From Yarrowia lipolytica (Eukaryota; Ascomycota; Dipodascomycetes; Dipodascales): a stretch of DNA of 64,000 nucleotides. The first letter of the stretch is position 1. The number at the start of each line of letters is the position of its first letter. Below the pieces are notes generated by a model that had not been told where the DNA came from, did no database searches, and saw only the letters and a program-made list of their open reading frames with translations. This document shows positions 28,998 to 37,904 of this stretch, in pieces. The stretch lies in assembly GCF_001761485.1 (NCBI RefSeq), contig NC_090774.1, positions 434,001 through 498,000 of the forward strand, written 5' to 3'. A program made the translations under genes and the position numbers.

Positions 28998-31697
28998 ATG
29001 GCAGCTATACGAGAATATGTGGGGTCGCTTCTGAACAACGCCACGGGCGGCAGCGCTAACAACTCCAACTCCGGCATCAACAGCGCGCCTGACAGCGCAG
29101 GCACTTCTCCGAAAAAACATTCCTTGGCGTTGCCCCATACTCCGCCAACAGGCACTTCAAGAGCCGCCTCTCACTCGTCGGCATTCAATTCCGCCTCCGA
29201 CGAGGCCGACGACAACGTGCAGTTTCGTGACATTCACCCGGCCGCTCTGGTGCGGACCGAAACCGAGGATGTGGACCGCCAGCTCAACCACTTCCACTTT
29301 GAAGACAGGGGCGCCAGCAGTGAGCCCGAGCAGATTCCGCTTCGAGGACGGCAAGGCCGCAAGGATGACCCTTATGGCTCGACCTTCTTTTCTGCCAAGG
29401 AGACCTTTCTGGATGGACGAGACAGAGACATCAAGCTGGTGATCCCAGAGACCCGAGACAGCAGAGAGCTGAGTCGTCCTAGACGATCACCGGTCAGTGC
29501 AACGGCCAGCAGCCACAGCGGAGGAGGCTTCTTCTCGAGAATTCTGCAGAAAAGAAAGAACTCAGGCCGCCAAAGTATCGAGGCAGAAGAGCAGGAGGAT
29601 GATGAACAGGACCAGGATGGGGAGGACAAACGAGCTGAGGGATGGTGTGCCGATGTCATGGGATACGCGCCGAACTACTCAATGTTTTCTGATCTCAAGT
29701 ACGTCAAGGTTCGAGCTCATCATCGGCCTAGCCACCAGAAGAAACGAAACTTCGATCGGTTATTTCTGGCCCAGGAGCTGCGAACCCACGACCCTTCGGA
29801 CCCTCTGGCCACCGACAATTCGCGTCTGGCAAGCCAGACTGCCCAAAAGGTAATTTCCAGCAGTCCCATTGGCGCCATTTGGGCCATGAAATTCTCTCTT
29901 GATGGCAGATATCTGGCTGCTGCTGGCCAAGATCGTGTCCTGCGGGTGTGGAAGGTCTGCACTCGACCTCAAAACTCTCCTTACGAAGACTACTTTGGAT
30001 TCAAGGGCACCAAAATGTACGCCCCTGTGTTTGAAGAGAGCCCTGAACGCGAATTCCGGGGTCATGAAGGAGACATTTTGGATCTGTCATGGTCCAAGAA
30101 CAACTTCCTCATCTCTTCATCTATGGACAAGACTGTGAGATTGTGGCACCCTGACCGTCAGGAGGAGATCGCTAGTTTCCCTCACAATGATTTTGTCACT
30201 TGCGTGGAATTCCATCCCAAGGACGACCGATTCTTCGTTTCTGGTTCCATGGACCGACAGCTGCGACTGTGGTCTATCCTGGACAATCAGGTTGCCTTCG
30301 CTAGACAGGTTCCCGACATTGTCACCGCCGTGGCGTTCACCCCCAACGGCAATACTGTCATTGCAGGATGTTTGCGAGGTCAGTTGTACTTTTACCAGAC
30401 CCACCAGCTTGTTCTGCAGACCCAATTGCAGGTACGAATCTCAACCAAGGTCAAGCATGCATACAAGAGCAAAATTACCGGCATCCAGGTGGTGACGGAG
30501 CCCAAAAAGTCGCGCACTCACAACAATATTTATAACCCCATGCACGCTGCCGTGGCAGCTGAGGACGATTACAAGATGCTCATTACAACCAATGACTCGC
30601 GCATCCGGTTGTACAACTACCGAACCAAGGCTCTGATTGCCAAGTACCGAGGTCTGGACAATGATCATTCTCAGATCAAAGCCTCATTTTCGGACGACTA
30701 CAGATTCATCATTTCTGGATCTGAGGGAGAAAGAACCTACATCTGGGACACCATCAGATCCGATAGTGGTACAGGTCTTAACCACGTGTCTTCAAAAACA
30801 ATCAAAGCCTACGAGTACTTTCACTCACATCAGAGCACAGTCACCGTGGCACTGTTTGCTCCTCTGCAGACTCGACAGCTGCTGGATCTGGCTCATGATC
30901 CTATCTATTCCATCGTCAACCCTCCAAAGGTAGTTTTGGGACAGAACGACATGACTCCCGAAAAGGCTCTGTATCCTCACCACGACGGTCATATCATCGT
31001 GGCTGCTGACTATTCGGGTAAGATCAAGGTGTTCAGACAGGACTCTGCCTACACCAAGCGAAAGCTCGCCGAGGACTCTGCATCTTTTATCCAGTCGCGA
31101 CGTTCGCTAAACAGCATTGGAGGTGCCTCTGGCAGGTCATCTCCTCGAGGCAGATCTTCACGATCTTCTTCTGCATCCGCCTGGAACCGATTCTCTCGAG
31201 GAGTGAGATCTCCCGCTGTCTCACCTGGTACATCGGTTCATAGAAAGAGTTTTGGCGCCTCTACCAGCACTGGGCCGGCTCCTTTCGGTGTGATTGCTAA
31301 CGGTCTTTCCAGCGCCAACCACACCATCATGGATCCTTCCACGTTCCCAAGGGCACGCAAGTCTTCCACTTCTGGTCTTTCCCAGATTTCGAGACGTACT
31401 TCGGAGTCTCTGTTCTCTCCCGAAAAGTCAGTTCCTGAAATTCATGTCAATGATGAGGACGGTCGTGAGATCGAGCCTACTGGTAGCATCAGATCCAACT
31501 CAGTTCTCATGACGGACTCCGACCAGGAGCTGGACGAGGACACGGACCAGGAGGAGCAAGATGAGCTCACTGAGCAGGCTTCTCTGGTATGCGAGAAGTG
31601 TGGCTCGCAGAACTTCAAAGTGAGAGTCATTGAAGGCATGGTGATTCTCTGCTGCTCGGCTTGCCGAACACCCATCAGTGAAGCAGCATCTACATAA
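28998..31697 (+). CDS. WDR44-type WD40 repeat protein with C-terminal zinc ribbon
   Basis: 899 residues, one exon. A low-complexity Ser/Asn/Asp N-terminus (1-210) precedes a WD40 propeller at about 285-690, with clear repeats such as IWAMKFSLDGRYLAAAGQDRVLRVWKV, ILDLSWSKNNFLISSSMDKTVRLWHP and VTCVEFHPKDDRFFVSGSMDRQLRLWSI. A Ser/Arg-rich tail (about 700-860) follows, and the last 35 residues hold a CxxC...CxxC zinc ribbon (C865, C868, C886, C889). The best family match is fungal WDR44-like proteins (yeast Dgr2 and YMR102C). Human WDR44 binds Rab11 in recycling-endosome traffic; the yeast proteins are poorly defined, one being linked to 2-deoxyglucose resistance. I do not claim a specific orthologue. 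Confidence 0.85.
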   Translation: MAAIREYVGSLLNNATGGSANNSNSGINSAPDSAGTSPKKHSLALPHTPPTGTSRAASHSSAFNSASDEADDNVQFRDIHPAALVRTETEDVDRQLNHFHFEDRGASSEPEQIPLRGRQGRKDDPYGSTFFSAKETFLDGRDRDIKLVIPETRDSRELSRPRRSPVSATASSHSGGGFFSRILQKRKNSGRQSIEAEEQEDDEQDQDGEDKRAEGWCADVMGYAPNYSMFSDLKYVKVRAHHRPSHQKKRNFDRLFLAQELRTHDPSDPLATDNSRLASQTAQKVISSSPIGAIWAMKFSLDGRYLAAAGQDRVLRVWKVCTRPQNSPYEDYFGFKGTKMYAPVFEESPEREFRGHEGDILDLSWSKNNFLISSSMDKTVRLWHPDRQEEIASFPHNDFVTCVEFHPKDDRFFVSGSMDRQLRLWSILDNQVAFARQVPDIVTAVAFTPNGNTVIAGCLRGQLYFYQTHQLVLQTQLQVRISTKVKHAYKSKITGIQVVTEPKKSRTHNNIYNPMHAAVAAEDDYKMLITTNDSRIRLYNYRTKALIAKYRGLDNDHSQIKASFSDDYRFIISGSEGERTYIWDTIRSDSGTGLNHVSSKTIKAYEYFHSHQSTVTVALFAPLQTRQLLDLAHDPIYSIVNPPKVVLGQNDMTPEKALYPHHDGHIIVAADYSGKIKVFRQDSAYTKRKLAEDSASFIQSRRSLNSIGGASGRSSPRGRSSRSSSASAWNRFSRGVRSPAVSPGTSVHRKSFGASTSTGPAPFGVIANGLSSANHTIMDPSTFPRARKSSTSGLSQISRRTSESLFSPEKSVPEIHVNDEDGREIEPTGSIRSNSVLMTDSDQELDEDTDQEEQDELTEQASLVCEKCGSQNFKVRVIEGMVILCCSACRTPISEAAST

Positions 31698-32225
31698 CAT
31701 TTCACCCAGACTCTTTGAATATAAATTCACCACTTGTTGCAACTGTAACCTTTATCTTAACACTGCGTGTAGCGTGACGATTTAACGTGCTTGTGTAGCA
31801 TAACCATCTAAATATAGACCATGGAAGGAGTGTATGTACATACTGTATATATACATATCGATACCAATACAGCTGTGCACTGTAGACATCCAGTACATAC
31901 GAGTACGGTAATTGAAAGCGTTTCCACGGATCAGTGTATCTACAGAGTGGGTCTCTGTTTTCCGGTATACATGATTTGTTTCCATCGCAAGCTTAGATTG
32001 TGTTATTATTGTAGCTACGCCATAAAAATCTGCTCGTATCAGTAGAGAAAGCTACCCCTATTGGGAAGTTGGGGGGTACTTGTAGTTGCCCTGGTGTACT
32101 TGTAGAGTCATCCACTGGCCGAAAGTGGAACCGGTACAGGTACAGTATGTAGTGTAGGTGTATCTTCCTCGCAATACAAATGAAGCCTCACGCACTCAAC
32201 GATTAGTATTTGCATCATACGATTC

Positions 32226-32568
32226 AATGAATGAAGCATATACACAATACCAATCATATCAATCTCCATCAATCAGCGTTGCCTCTGGTGGTGGTTATAA
32301 CATTCAGCCTATCCCAGGGCTTGATTTTAAATGCTCGTTTGATGGTATGGTATGGTTCAACTTTAGTGCACGTTTAGTATGCCTTCGTACCATTGGAAAA
32401 CGTCTTGGTATAAGGACACTGTGTGCAGCGGCCTGGGCAGGTGTCAGAGAGTACATGAAGCACTATACTTTAGCTACAAGTTGTAGGTGGAACCCTTCGG
32501 GTTATTTCCGTAACCACGAAGATGTCGTTATCGGTGTCCGTTGCTCGTCGCGTCAATTCTGGTGCTGA
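32226..32568 (+). CDS. Orphan ORF with foreign-looking codon use (weak)
   Basis: An open frame with first ATG near 32226 (MNEAYTQYQSYQ...) runs about 113 codons to a TGA at 32566-32568; the frame is open further upstream to 32158 without an ATG. Codons are even and coding-like (GGT, CGT, GTA, TTA), but in the open stretch Arg is mainly CGT (six CGT, two CGC, two AGG, one AGA, one CGA), unlike the CGA-rich neighbours. The last part, NPSGYFRNHEDVVIGVRC, faintly recalls the C-terminal GFRC strand of formylglycine-generating-enzyme or C-type-lectin folds; this is a weak resemblance. A second frame overlaps its 3' end. It could be a degraded or transferred gene, or chance. Confidence 0.3.
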
Positions 32569-32710
32569 ACACGAACAAATTGCACAATCGCTTGTAGATC
32601 AGTTTCAGCTGCATGTACGGCGTTGCTTGGTCAAACTGTGTGCACTCTGGCATGAACCTTTCTTTATGGCTGGAGATGCCGTTGTCGACCGTTTCGGACT
32701 CGGTCATTAG
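32522..32710 (+). CDS. Second orphan ORF overlapping the first (weak)
   Basis: 62 codons from ATG, beginning MSLSVSVARRVNSGAEH and ending AVVDRFGLGH. No CGA among five Arg codons (three CGT, one CGC, one CGG), the same bias as the overlapping upstream frame. That suggests both belong to one old coding stretch whose frame is now split or joined by an intron I cannot place. Not recognised. Confidence 0.25.
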   Translation: MSLSVSVARRVNSGAEHEQIAQSLVDQFQLHVRRCLVKLCALWHEPFFMAGDAVVDRFGLGH

Positions 32711-33285
32711 TTTGTCTCAATAAAATATTATTCGCCTTGTATTTAGGTTGTGCGCCAGTGCCATAGATCACCACGAAAAGAAACTGGACTTGCCTTTCAT
32801 AGATGTATAGTAATTGCAATAACACGCTTCGACAGCAATAGAGAAAACCTGAATACCAATTTCGCAATCTCAACCTCCCACGAACAAAAGAGACAAATGA
32901 CCCCCAAGCTCTTGGCAGGCACATCGGTGCAGCTACCCGCAAAATCTCGCAAAAGAAACCAGACAGCGACAAACCAAATCCATGAAAAAGTTCATAAATT
33001 GGCTGTGATGGCCCACCCAATACTTTGGGACTGAGTTTGTGACGTGCAGCTACAGCGCACCAAGCAGAGCAACGGGACCTCTGTCTGGGAGTTATATAGA
33101 TAGATCGCTTTGGCTTGCGGTTGGCACTCTCTGAAAAGTTTGGTCCCCGTCGATTCGCTTACAATATTCTCCAGTTTAGGTCCTTTCTGTACACCAAACT
33201 GAAAAATAAGGAACTAGTTACCTAACCAGGTTCAGAACCAACAACAGCGCACACTCGACGCATCATATTGCCTGAATCACCACCA

Positions 33286-34632
33286 ATGGTCTTCAAGTAC
33301 ATCGGAGACACTTTGGGTCTTACCCCGGTGCTCAAGTCATCCTGGGACGTCCATGCTCTCATTATCATGCGATTTTTCCGACTCATGGCGTTTGGCCAGA
33401 TCTCTGTCATTCTCGCCCAGTTTTTTGATGCCCATGGCTTCTCTCAGGACAAGACCGGTCTTTTCATGTCCCTGACTCTCGCCGGAGACGTTGGCCTGTC
33501 CCTGTTCCTTACCACATATGGTGACCGACTCGGCCGAAAGAATGTGCTCCTTATTGGAGCCGGCCTCATGACCCTCTCGGGCCTCGTCTTCTTCCACGAG
33601 TCCAACTACTATCTCCTTCTTCTGGCCGCCATTTGCGGTGTCATTTCTCCCTCTGGTGCTGAGGTTGGACCCTTCCGAGCAATTGAAGAGTCCACCTTAG
33701 CCCAGCTCACAACCCTGGAGGCCCGAGCTGACGTCTTTGCTTGGTACACTCTTTTGGGATCTCTCGGAGCTGCCCTCGGAGCCCTTGTCGGTGGCTGGAC
33801 CGTCCAGATTGCCCAGGAGAAGTACCACTTCACCAAGCTTGAGGCTTACAAGACCGTTTTCCTGACTTATGCAGCCATTGGCTTCATCAAGTTCATTGCT
33901 TCCTGTTTCCTTTCTCGAAAGGTCGAAGCTCCAGCTGAAGAGACCGAGCCTCTTCTTGCCAACGATCAGGAGAACGCCACCGAGGAGCGAGCTGAGCTCC
34001 GAAACAACATCAAGAAGCGAGGTGGTCTGCGAAACCTGCTTCCCAACATCTCCCCCGAGTCCCAGAAGATCATTACTACTCTGTGTCTTCTGTTTGCCAT
34101 CGACTCAATGGGTTCTTCCCTTGCGAACTTCTCCTGGATCTCCTACTACATTCAACGAAAGTTTGACATTTCTACCGGATACCTTGGTTCCGTCTTCTTC
34201 GTCACAGGTATCGTGGGTGCTCTGGCCACCCTTGTTGGATCTGGTATCTCTCGACGTCTCGGTCCTCTTCTGACCATGGTCGTCACCCACCTTCCTTCCT
34301 CTGCTTTGATCATTCTTCTGCCCGTTCCTTCTACCGTGCAAGGTGTCATCACCATTCTCGCTATCCGAGCCTGCACTGCCCAGATGGATGTTGCTCCTCG
34401 ACAAGCCTTCCTGTCCGCCGTGGTACTCAAGAACGAGCGAACTCTGGTCATGGGATGGGTTGGAACTATCAAGACTCTTGCCCAGCTGCCTGGACCTTAC
34501 ATCACCGGTTACCTTGCTCGACACAACAAGCAGTGGATTGCTTTTGTTGCTGCCGGTTCTCTCAAGGTCATCTACGATTTGTCTATCCTCTCTTACTTCA
34601 CCCGGGTGAAGCTTGATCGAGATCAGAACTAA
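33286..34632 (+). CDS. Major facilitator superfamily transporter
   Basis: 448 residues from ATG at 33286 (MVFKYIGDTLGL); the frame is open six codons further only through a TTG. About 11-12 hydrophobic segments fall in two halves around a charged central loop (residues about 210-255, with EAPAEETEPLLANDQEN, including an acidic dileucine-like EPLL). The MFS loop 2-3 signature is present as DRLGRKNVLL. The second half carries YYIQRKFDISTGYLGSVFFVTG. Substrate is not evident. The acidic EPLL in the loop could be a vacuolar sorting signal, as in many vacuolar transporters; that is inference. It sits 244 bp before ATE1 on the same strand. Confidence 0.85.
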   Translation: MVFKYIGDTLGLTPVLKSSWDVHALIIMRFFRLMAFGQISVILAQFFDAHGFSQDKTGLFMSLTLAGDVGLSLFLTTYGDRLGRKNVLLIGAGLMTLSGLVFFHESNYYLLLLAAICGVISPSGAEVGPFRAIEESTLAQLTTLEARADVFAWYTLLGSLGAALGALVGGWTVQIAQEKYHFTKLEAYKTVFLTYAAIGFIKFIASCFLSRKVEAPAEETEPLLANDQENATEERAELRNNIKKRGGLRNLLPNISPESQKIITTLCLLFAIDSMGSSLANFSWISYYIQRKFDISTGYLGSVFFVTGIVGALATLVGSGISRRLGPLLTMVVTHLPSSALIILLPVPSTVQGVITILAIRACTAQMDVAPRQAFLSAVVLKNERTLVMGWVGTIKTLAQLPGPYITGYLARHNKQWIAFVAAGSLKVIYDLSILSYFTRVKLDRDQN

Positions 34633-34876
34633 GCGTCTCACAACTCACACTAAACATACACAAAAAGACAAGAATGTGTCACCTGTATAAGTCACATGTC
34701 AACATATAAATTATATAACTGAATATACGAATGAATATGCAGTTGCAGCTGTAATGGTCATGCTTTTATCTCTCCTCTCCTCCAAGTTACCATAATATAT
34801 TTGAATAAATAATTAGCGTTCATGCATCTCATGCAGTTGTGGATGCGAGACGTGGTTTTGTCATCTTTCACACGCC

Positions 34877-36310
34877 ATGAACATTATATCAAACGCCCTA
34901 TTTTCGACAAGAAACAGATGCGGCTACTGCAAGGATAGAGAGGGTGCAGAGCCGCAAGGGACACTGTTCTCTTTCAACTCCGTTCAGATGACAGCCGCAC
35001 AATACCAAGCACTCATAGATCGGGGCTTCAGACGATCTGGCACATACATTTACAAGCCAGACCTGGCTAACTCATGCTGCTCTCAGTACACGATACGGCT
35101 CAATGTGGAGGATTTCAAAGCCAGTAAGAGCCAACGGGGTGTGCTTAACAGGTGGACCAACCATGTTACTGATAAGGGAAATGGAGGAAAGAACTCGGGC
35201 AAGAACAACCAATTCGATCTGGTAGCAAAGATCCAAGAGGGAGAGACCGACGCATTCAATTCGAGGCTCGAGCCCAACAGTTTCACCAAAGAAAAGTACG
35301 ATCTGTACGCAAGGTACCAGAAGCATGTTCACAATGAGGGCCCTGAAGATATTAGCGAGTCTGGATTTCGTCGATTCCTGTGCTCTGACAGTTTCACTGA
35401 TTCCACAAGTGATGTCTGTAAAGGTCTAGATGTGCCAGATAGACTATCTGGAGGCTACCATCAACTATATTACCACAATGGTAAGCTTGTGGCTATGGCA
35501 GTTTTGGACATTCTGCCCTTGTGTGTGTCTTCTGTTTACTTCCTCTGGGACCCCGATTATGCTCAGTGGGGGCTGGGAAAGGTGGCTGCTATGAGGGAGA
35601 TTGCTCTGGCTAAGGCACTGGGTGTGCCTTACTACTACATGGGGTACTATATTCCCGACTGTGTCAAGATGAAGTACAAGGGAGAGTACCATCCCAGTTT
35701 TGTGTTGGATCCTGAATCGTTGACTATTTCAGAACAGGAAATCGACGATTATCCCTTCCCAGAGGGCATTAATGTGGAGTCGCGTGCATTGGCTGGAGTT
35801 GGTGTTTGGGTCCCTCTTAAAGAGATGAGTAAAAATATCAGTACTATGGACGACTCGGCACGGTATTACTCATACGTCCGCCGCAGTGCAAAGACGGTCG
35901 ACAGACCCAAGGAGGTTGCTGCGAGGGTGCGATATGAGGATTTGAGTGGTGCAGGCTACTTGAAGCTCGAGGAAATGATGAAAGGCCTTCCCAAATTTGC
36001 TAACAAGAAACAGTTTGTGGCTCCTCAGAACGTCTTGGACGTCATTCCGTTCGAGGGACAGAAGATCGAGTATTTCAAGTACGACGATGACATGTACAGT
36101 GATAGTGAAGATGAGGAGGAGGTAGAAGTAGAAGAATGGGATAAGAAGGAAAACGAGAAGCAAACTGTGGAGGGTGTTTTAGTCTCCCTGGCATCTCTGG
36201 TTGATAAAACTAACTCTGCATTTGCTAATGAAATGGCTATGGGTCTGCTGGCCGTTCGAGCCACTGCAGGTTCTGGTCTTGGAGACAAAACTGCCATTCT
36301 GATGGGTTAG
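34877..36310 (+). CDS. ATE1: Arginyl-tRNA--protein transferase
   Basis: 477 residues (yeast Ate1 has 503). N-terminal domain with the essential cysteines C15 and C18 (RCGYC) and the pair C67-C68 (NSCCSQY), shown in other fungi to bind a metal cluster. The ATE C-terminal domain follows with RRFLCSDS, GGYHQLYYHNGKLVAMAVLDILP and DPDYAQWGLGKVAAMREIALAK, then YYMGYYIPDCVKMKYKGEYHPS, all family hallmarks. It transfers arginine from Arg-tRNA to N-terminal Asp, Glu or oxidised Cys of proteins, marking them for the Arg/N-degron pathway. An acidic low-complexity stretch near residues 400-420 is species-specific. No intron. Confidence 0.95.
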   Translation: MNIISNALFSTRNRCGYCKDREGAEPQGTLFSFNSVQMTAAQYQALIDRGFRRSGTYIYKPDLANSCCSQYTIRLNVEDFKASKSQRGVLNRWTNHVTDKGNGGKNSGKNNQFDLVAKIQEGETDAFNSRLEPNSFTKEKYDLYARYQKHVHNEGPEDISESGFRRFLCSDSFTDSTSDVCKGLDVPDRLSGGYHQLYYHNGKLVAMAVLDILPLCVSSVYFLWDPDYAQWGLGKVAAMREIALAKALGVPYYYMGYYIPDCVKMKYKGEYHPSFVLDPESLTISEQEIDDYPFPEGINVESRALAGVGVWVPLKEMSKNISTMDDSARYYSYVRRSAKTVDRPKEVAARVRYEDLSGAGYLKLEEMMKGLPKFANKKQFVAPQNVLDVIPFEGQKIEYFKYDDDMYSDSEDEEEVEVEEWDKKENEKQTVEGVLVSLASLVDKTNSAFANEMAMGLLAVRATAGSGLGDKTAILMG

Positions 36311-36637
36311 ACTGAAACAGTTATATCCTTTAACAAATCAAATGAAGCAAATATTTTGTATACAAGTAGCTCATCTCATGCCCGATAAACTGATACCACC
36401 CGTCCGTATGCGTGATGATGCAATGTGCATTCCACCACGCCCCTTGCGCTGCAACTCTAACTGATTCGGGAGCTCTGGAACCACTGGACCTTAGTCCCTC
36501 ACTTTCGTTGTTCGAACGTCATTGAAACAACCGACAGGAACCACATACACGACCGACAGAGACTTGCCCATTGCTGAAGGTTCTCTTGTCCCTATTCTCA
36601 CCAGTGGTTTTTTAAAAATCTCGCCACCCCGAATGTA
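36311..36637. other. Spacer between ATE1 and the membrane protein gene
   Basis: 327 bp holding the ATE1 3' end and the next promoter. No gene or clear motif seen. Confidence 0.6.
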
Positions 36638-37162
36638 ATGGCAGCATTGGATATTTTGATGCTGGCGTTCAGCATTTGGTACACAGGATGCTGTATGTAC
36701 CAACTGAACGTCCTTCAGCGACAGTACATTTCGTTTACAATGTATCACGATAGACCTCCATTACTTCTGTCATTCCCCTTTTGGTTGGTGATTGCTTTGC
36801 CCAAGTACACTTTGGATACCCTGGAAAGAGTGCAGCGGACATGGTTCAACCACTTCCTGGCTTCCGTGGTGGGGATTCAGTATCTCATGGGTTTACTTGC
36901 CTCGGCTTTGTGGGTCAGACGAATCCGAGAGTTGCGATACATGATTGATAACGGCACCTACTATGACCACTTCCCGGACCCAGGTGAACATGCTGACTAT
37001 GAAGGTGAAGACGATTTCGAGCTCGATGTTCTGGACGAGACGGTACCCGCCATGAATGGGGCTGTTCTCGTTCTCGCCTTCCATGTCATGCTGGGCATAG
37101 TCATGGTGGTCATCCTGATATCACAATTCATTGCCAACCTCGGAACCATCAAAGTGACATAA
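36638..37162 (+). CDS. Four-segment membrane protein of unknown function
   Basis: 174 residues from the first ATG (MAALDILMLAF). Hydrophobic segments lie at about 4-22, 43-58, 71-93 and 141-166. Between segments 3 and 4 there is a very acidic hydrophilic loop (about 105-133: YYDHFPDPGEHADYEGEDDF). I do not recognise the family. There is no cleavable signal peptide beyond the first segment. It converges on the GPI-type wall protein, with 253 bp between. Codon use looks ordinary, so I take it as a real gene. Confidence 0.65.
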   Translation: MAALDILMLAFSIWYTGCCMYQLNVLQRQYISFTMYHDRPPLLLSFPFWLVIALPKYTLDTLERVQRTWFNHFLASVVGIQYLMGLLASALWVRRIRELRYMIDNGTYYDHFPDPGEHADYEGEDDFELDVLDETVPAMNGAVLVLAFHVMLGIVMVVILISQFIANLGTIKVT

Positions 37163-37415
37163 AAAAGACGACTATGTGAGTTTCCTTCGCCACTAAGACA
37201 TGCCCCTCCATGGCTTTGCATCATGCCTGACACTTGAAGTGCAGGCTCCGCTATGCAGAGAGAGCAGTCTTGGCTGTTACAGACTTACTTTCATGAGAAC
37301 GAGACTATCCGTGATACAATGAGATATTGACGTGCTACGAGACAGATGATCTAATAGAAGAATAAAATACTTATTAAATAATGATTGGAACATACTGAGT
37401 GTACGTTTTTTGCGC

Positions 37416-37904
37416 TTAAAGGAGAGCGGCCATGACGGCGGCACCGACAACAACGGCACCGACGGTGTTAAGGGCACCCATGTTGGCCTTCTCGGCAGTA
37501 GCGGAGCCGGCAGTGGTGGGGACGGCCTCAGACGCAGAAGCAACGGTGGCAGAGGCCTCAGAAGCAGAGCCGGAGGCTGAGGTGATGGTCACATTGCTGA
37601 CGGCCTTGGTAGTAGAGGCAACAGAAGAAGACGGGCCAACGGTAGTGTTGACGAAGGACTTCGTAGAGTTGACCACAACGGGGGTAGAAGAAACCGCGGG
37701 GACGGTGGAGTTGGCAACACCGGTAGCGGTAGCGTTGCCAAAGCCGGTATGGTTCTTACCGAGAAGACCGAAAGTGGGCTCAGCAATAAGAGAGCACTCA
37801 CCAGTGCAAGAGGTGATAGTCTCGTAGACAGTTCGCTTGGGCTTGGAAGAGGATTGAGCAGCAGCCAGAGTGAGGAAAGCAACGGAGGCGATAGAGAACT
37901 GCAT
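37416..37904 (-). CDS. GPI-anchored cell-wall-type mannoprotein
   Basis: 162 residues from ATG at 37904. The frame is open upstream, but the ATG starts a clear signal peptide MQFSIASVAFLTLAAAQ. A short region with KPKR follows (possible Kex2-like cleavage) and one cysteine pair (TSCTGEC). The rest is Ser/Thr/Ala/Val-rich with at least six N-x-S/T sequons (NHT, NAT, NST twice, NTT, NVT). The last 18 residues are hydrophobic (NTVGAVVVGAAVMAALL) after a small-residue site, as for GPI addition. Probably a minor structural or adhesive wall protein, heavily O-mannosylated. Low sequence complexity prevents an orthologue call. Confidence 0.8.
   Translation of the reverse strand: MQFSIASVAFLTLAAAQSSSKPKRTVYETITSCTGECSLIAEPTFGLLGKNHTGFGNATATGVANSTVPAVSSTPVVVNSTKSFVNTTVGPSSSVASTTKAVSNVTITSASGSASEASATVASASEAVPTTAGSATAEKANMGALNTVGAVVVGAAVMAALL

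Larger units (their letters stand above)
31698..33285. other. Intergenic region with an oddly coded orphan ORF pair
   Basis: Both neighbours are on +. The stretch 32158-32710 holds two overlapping open frames described separately. The rest is the WDR44-type 3' flank (GTAC words near 31830-32150) and the MFS promoter. Confidence 0.5.
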
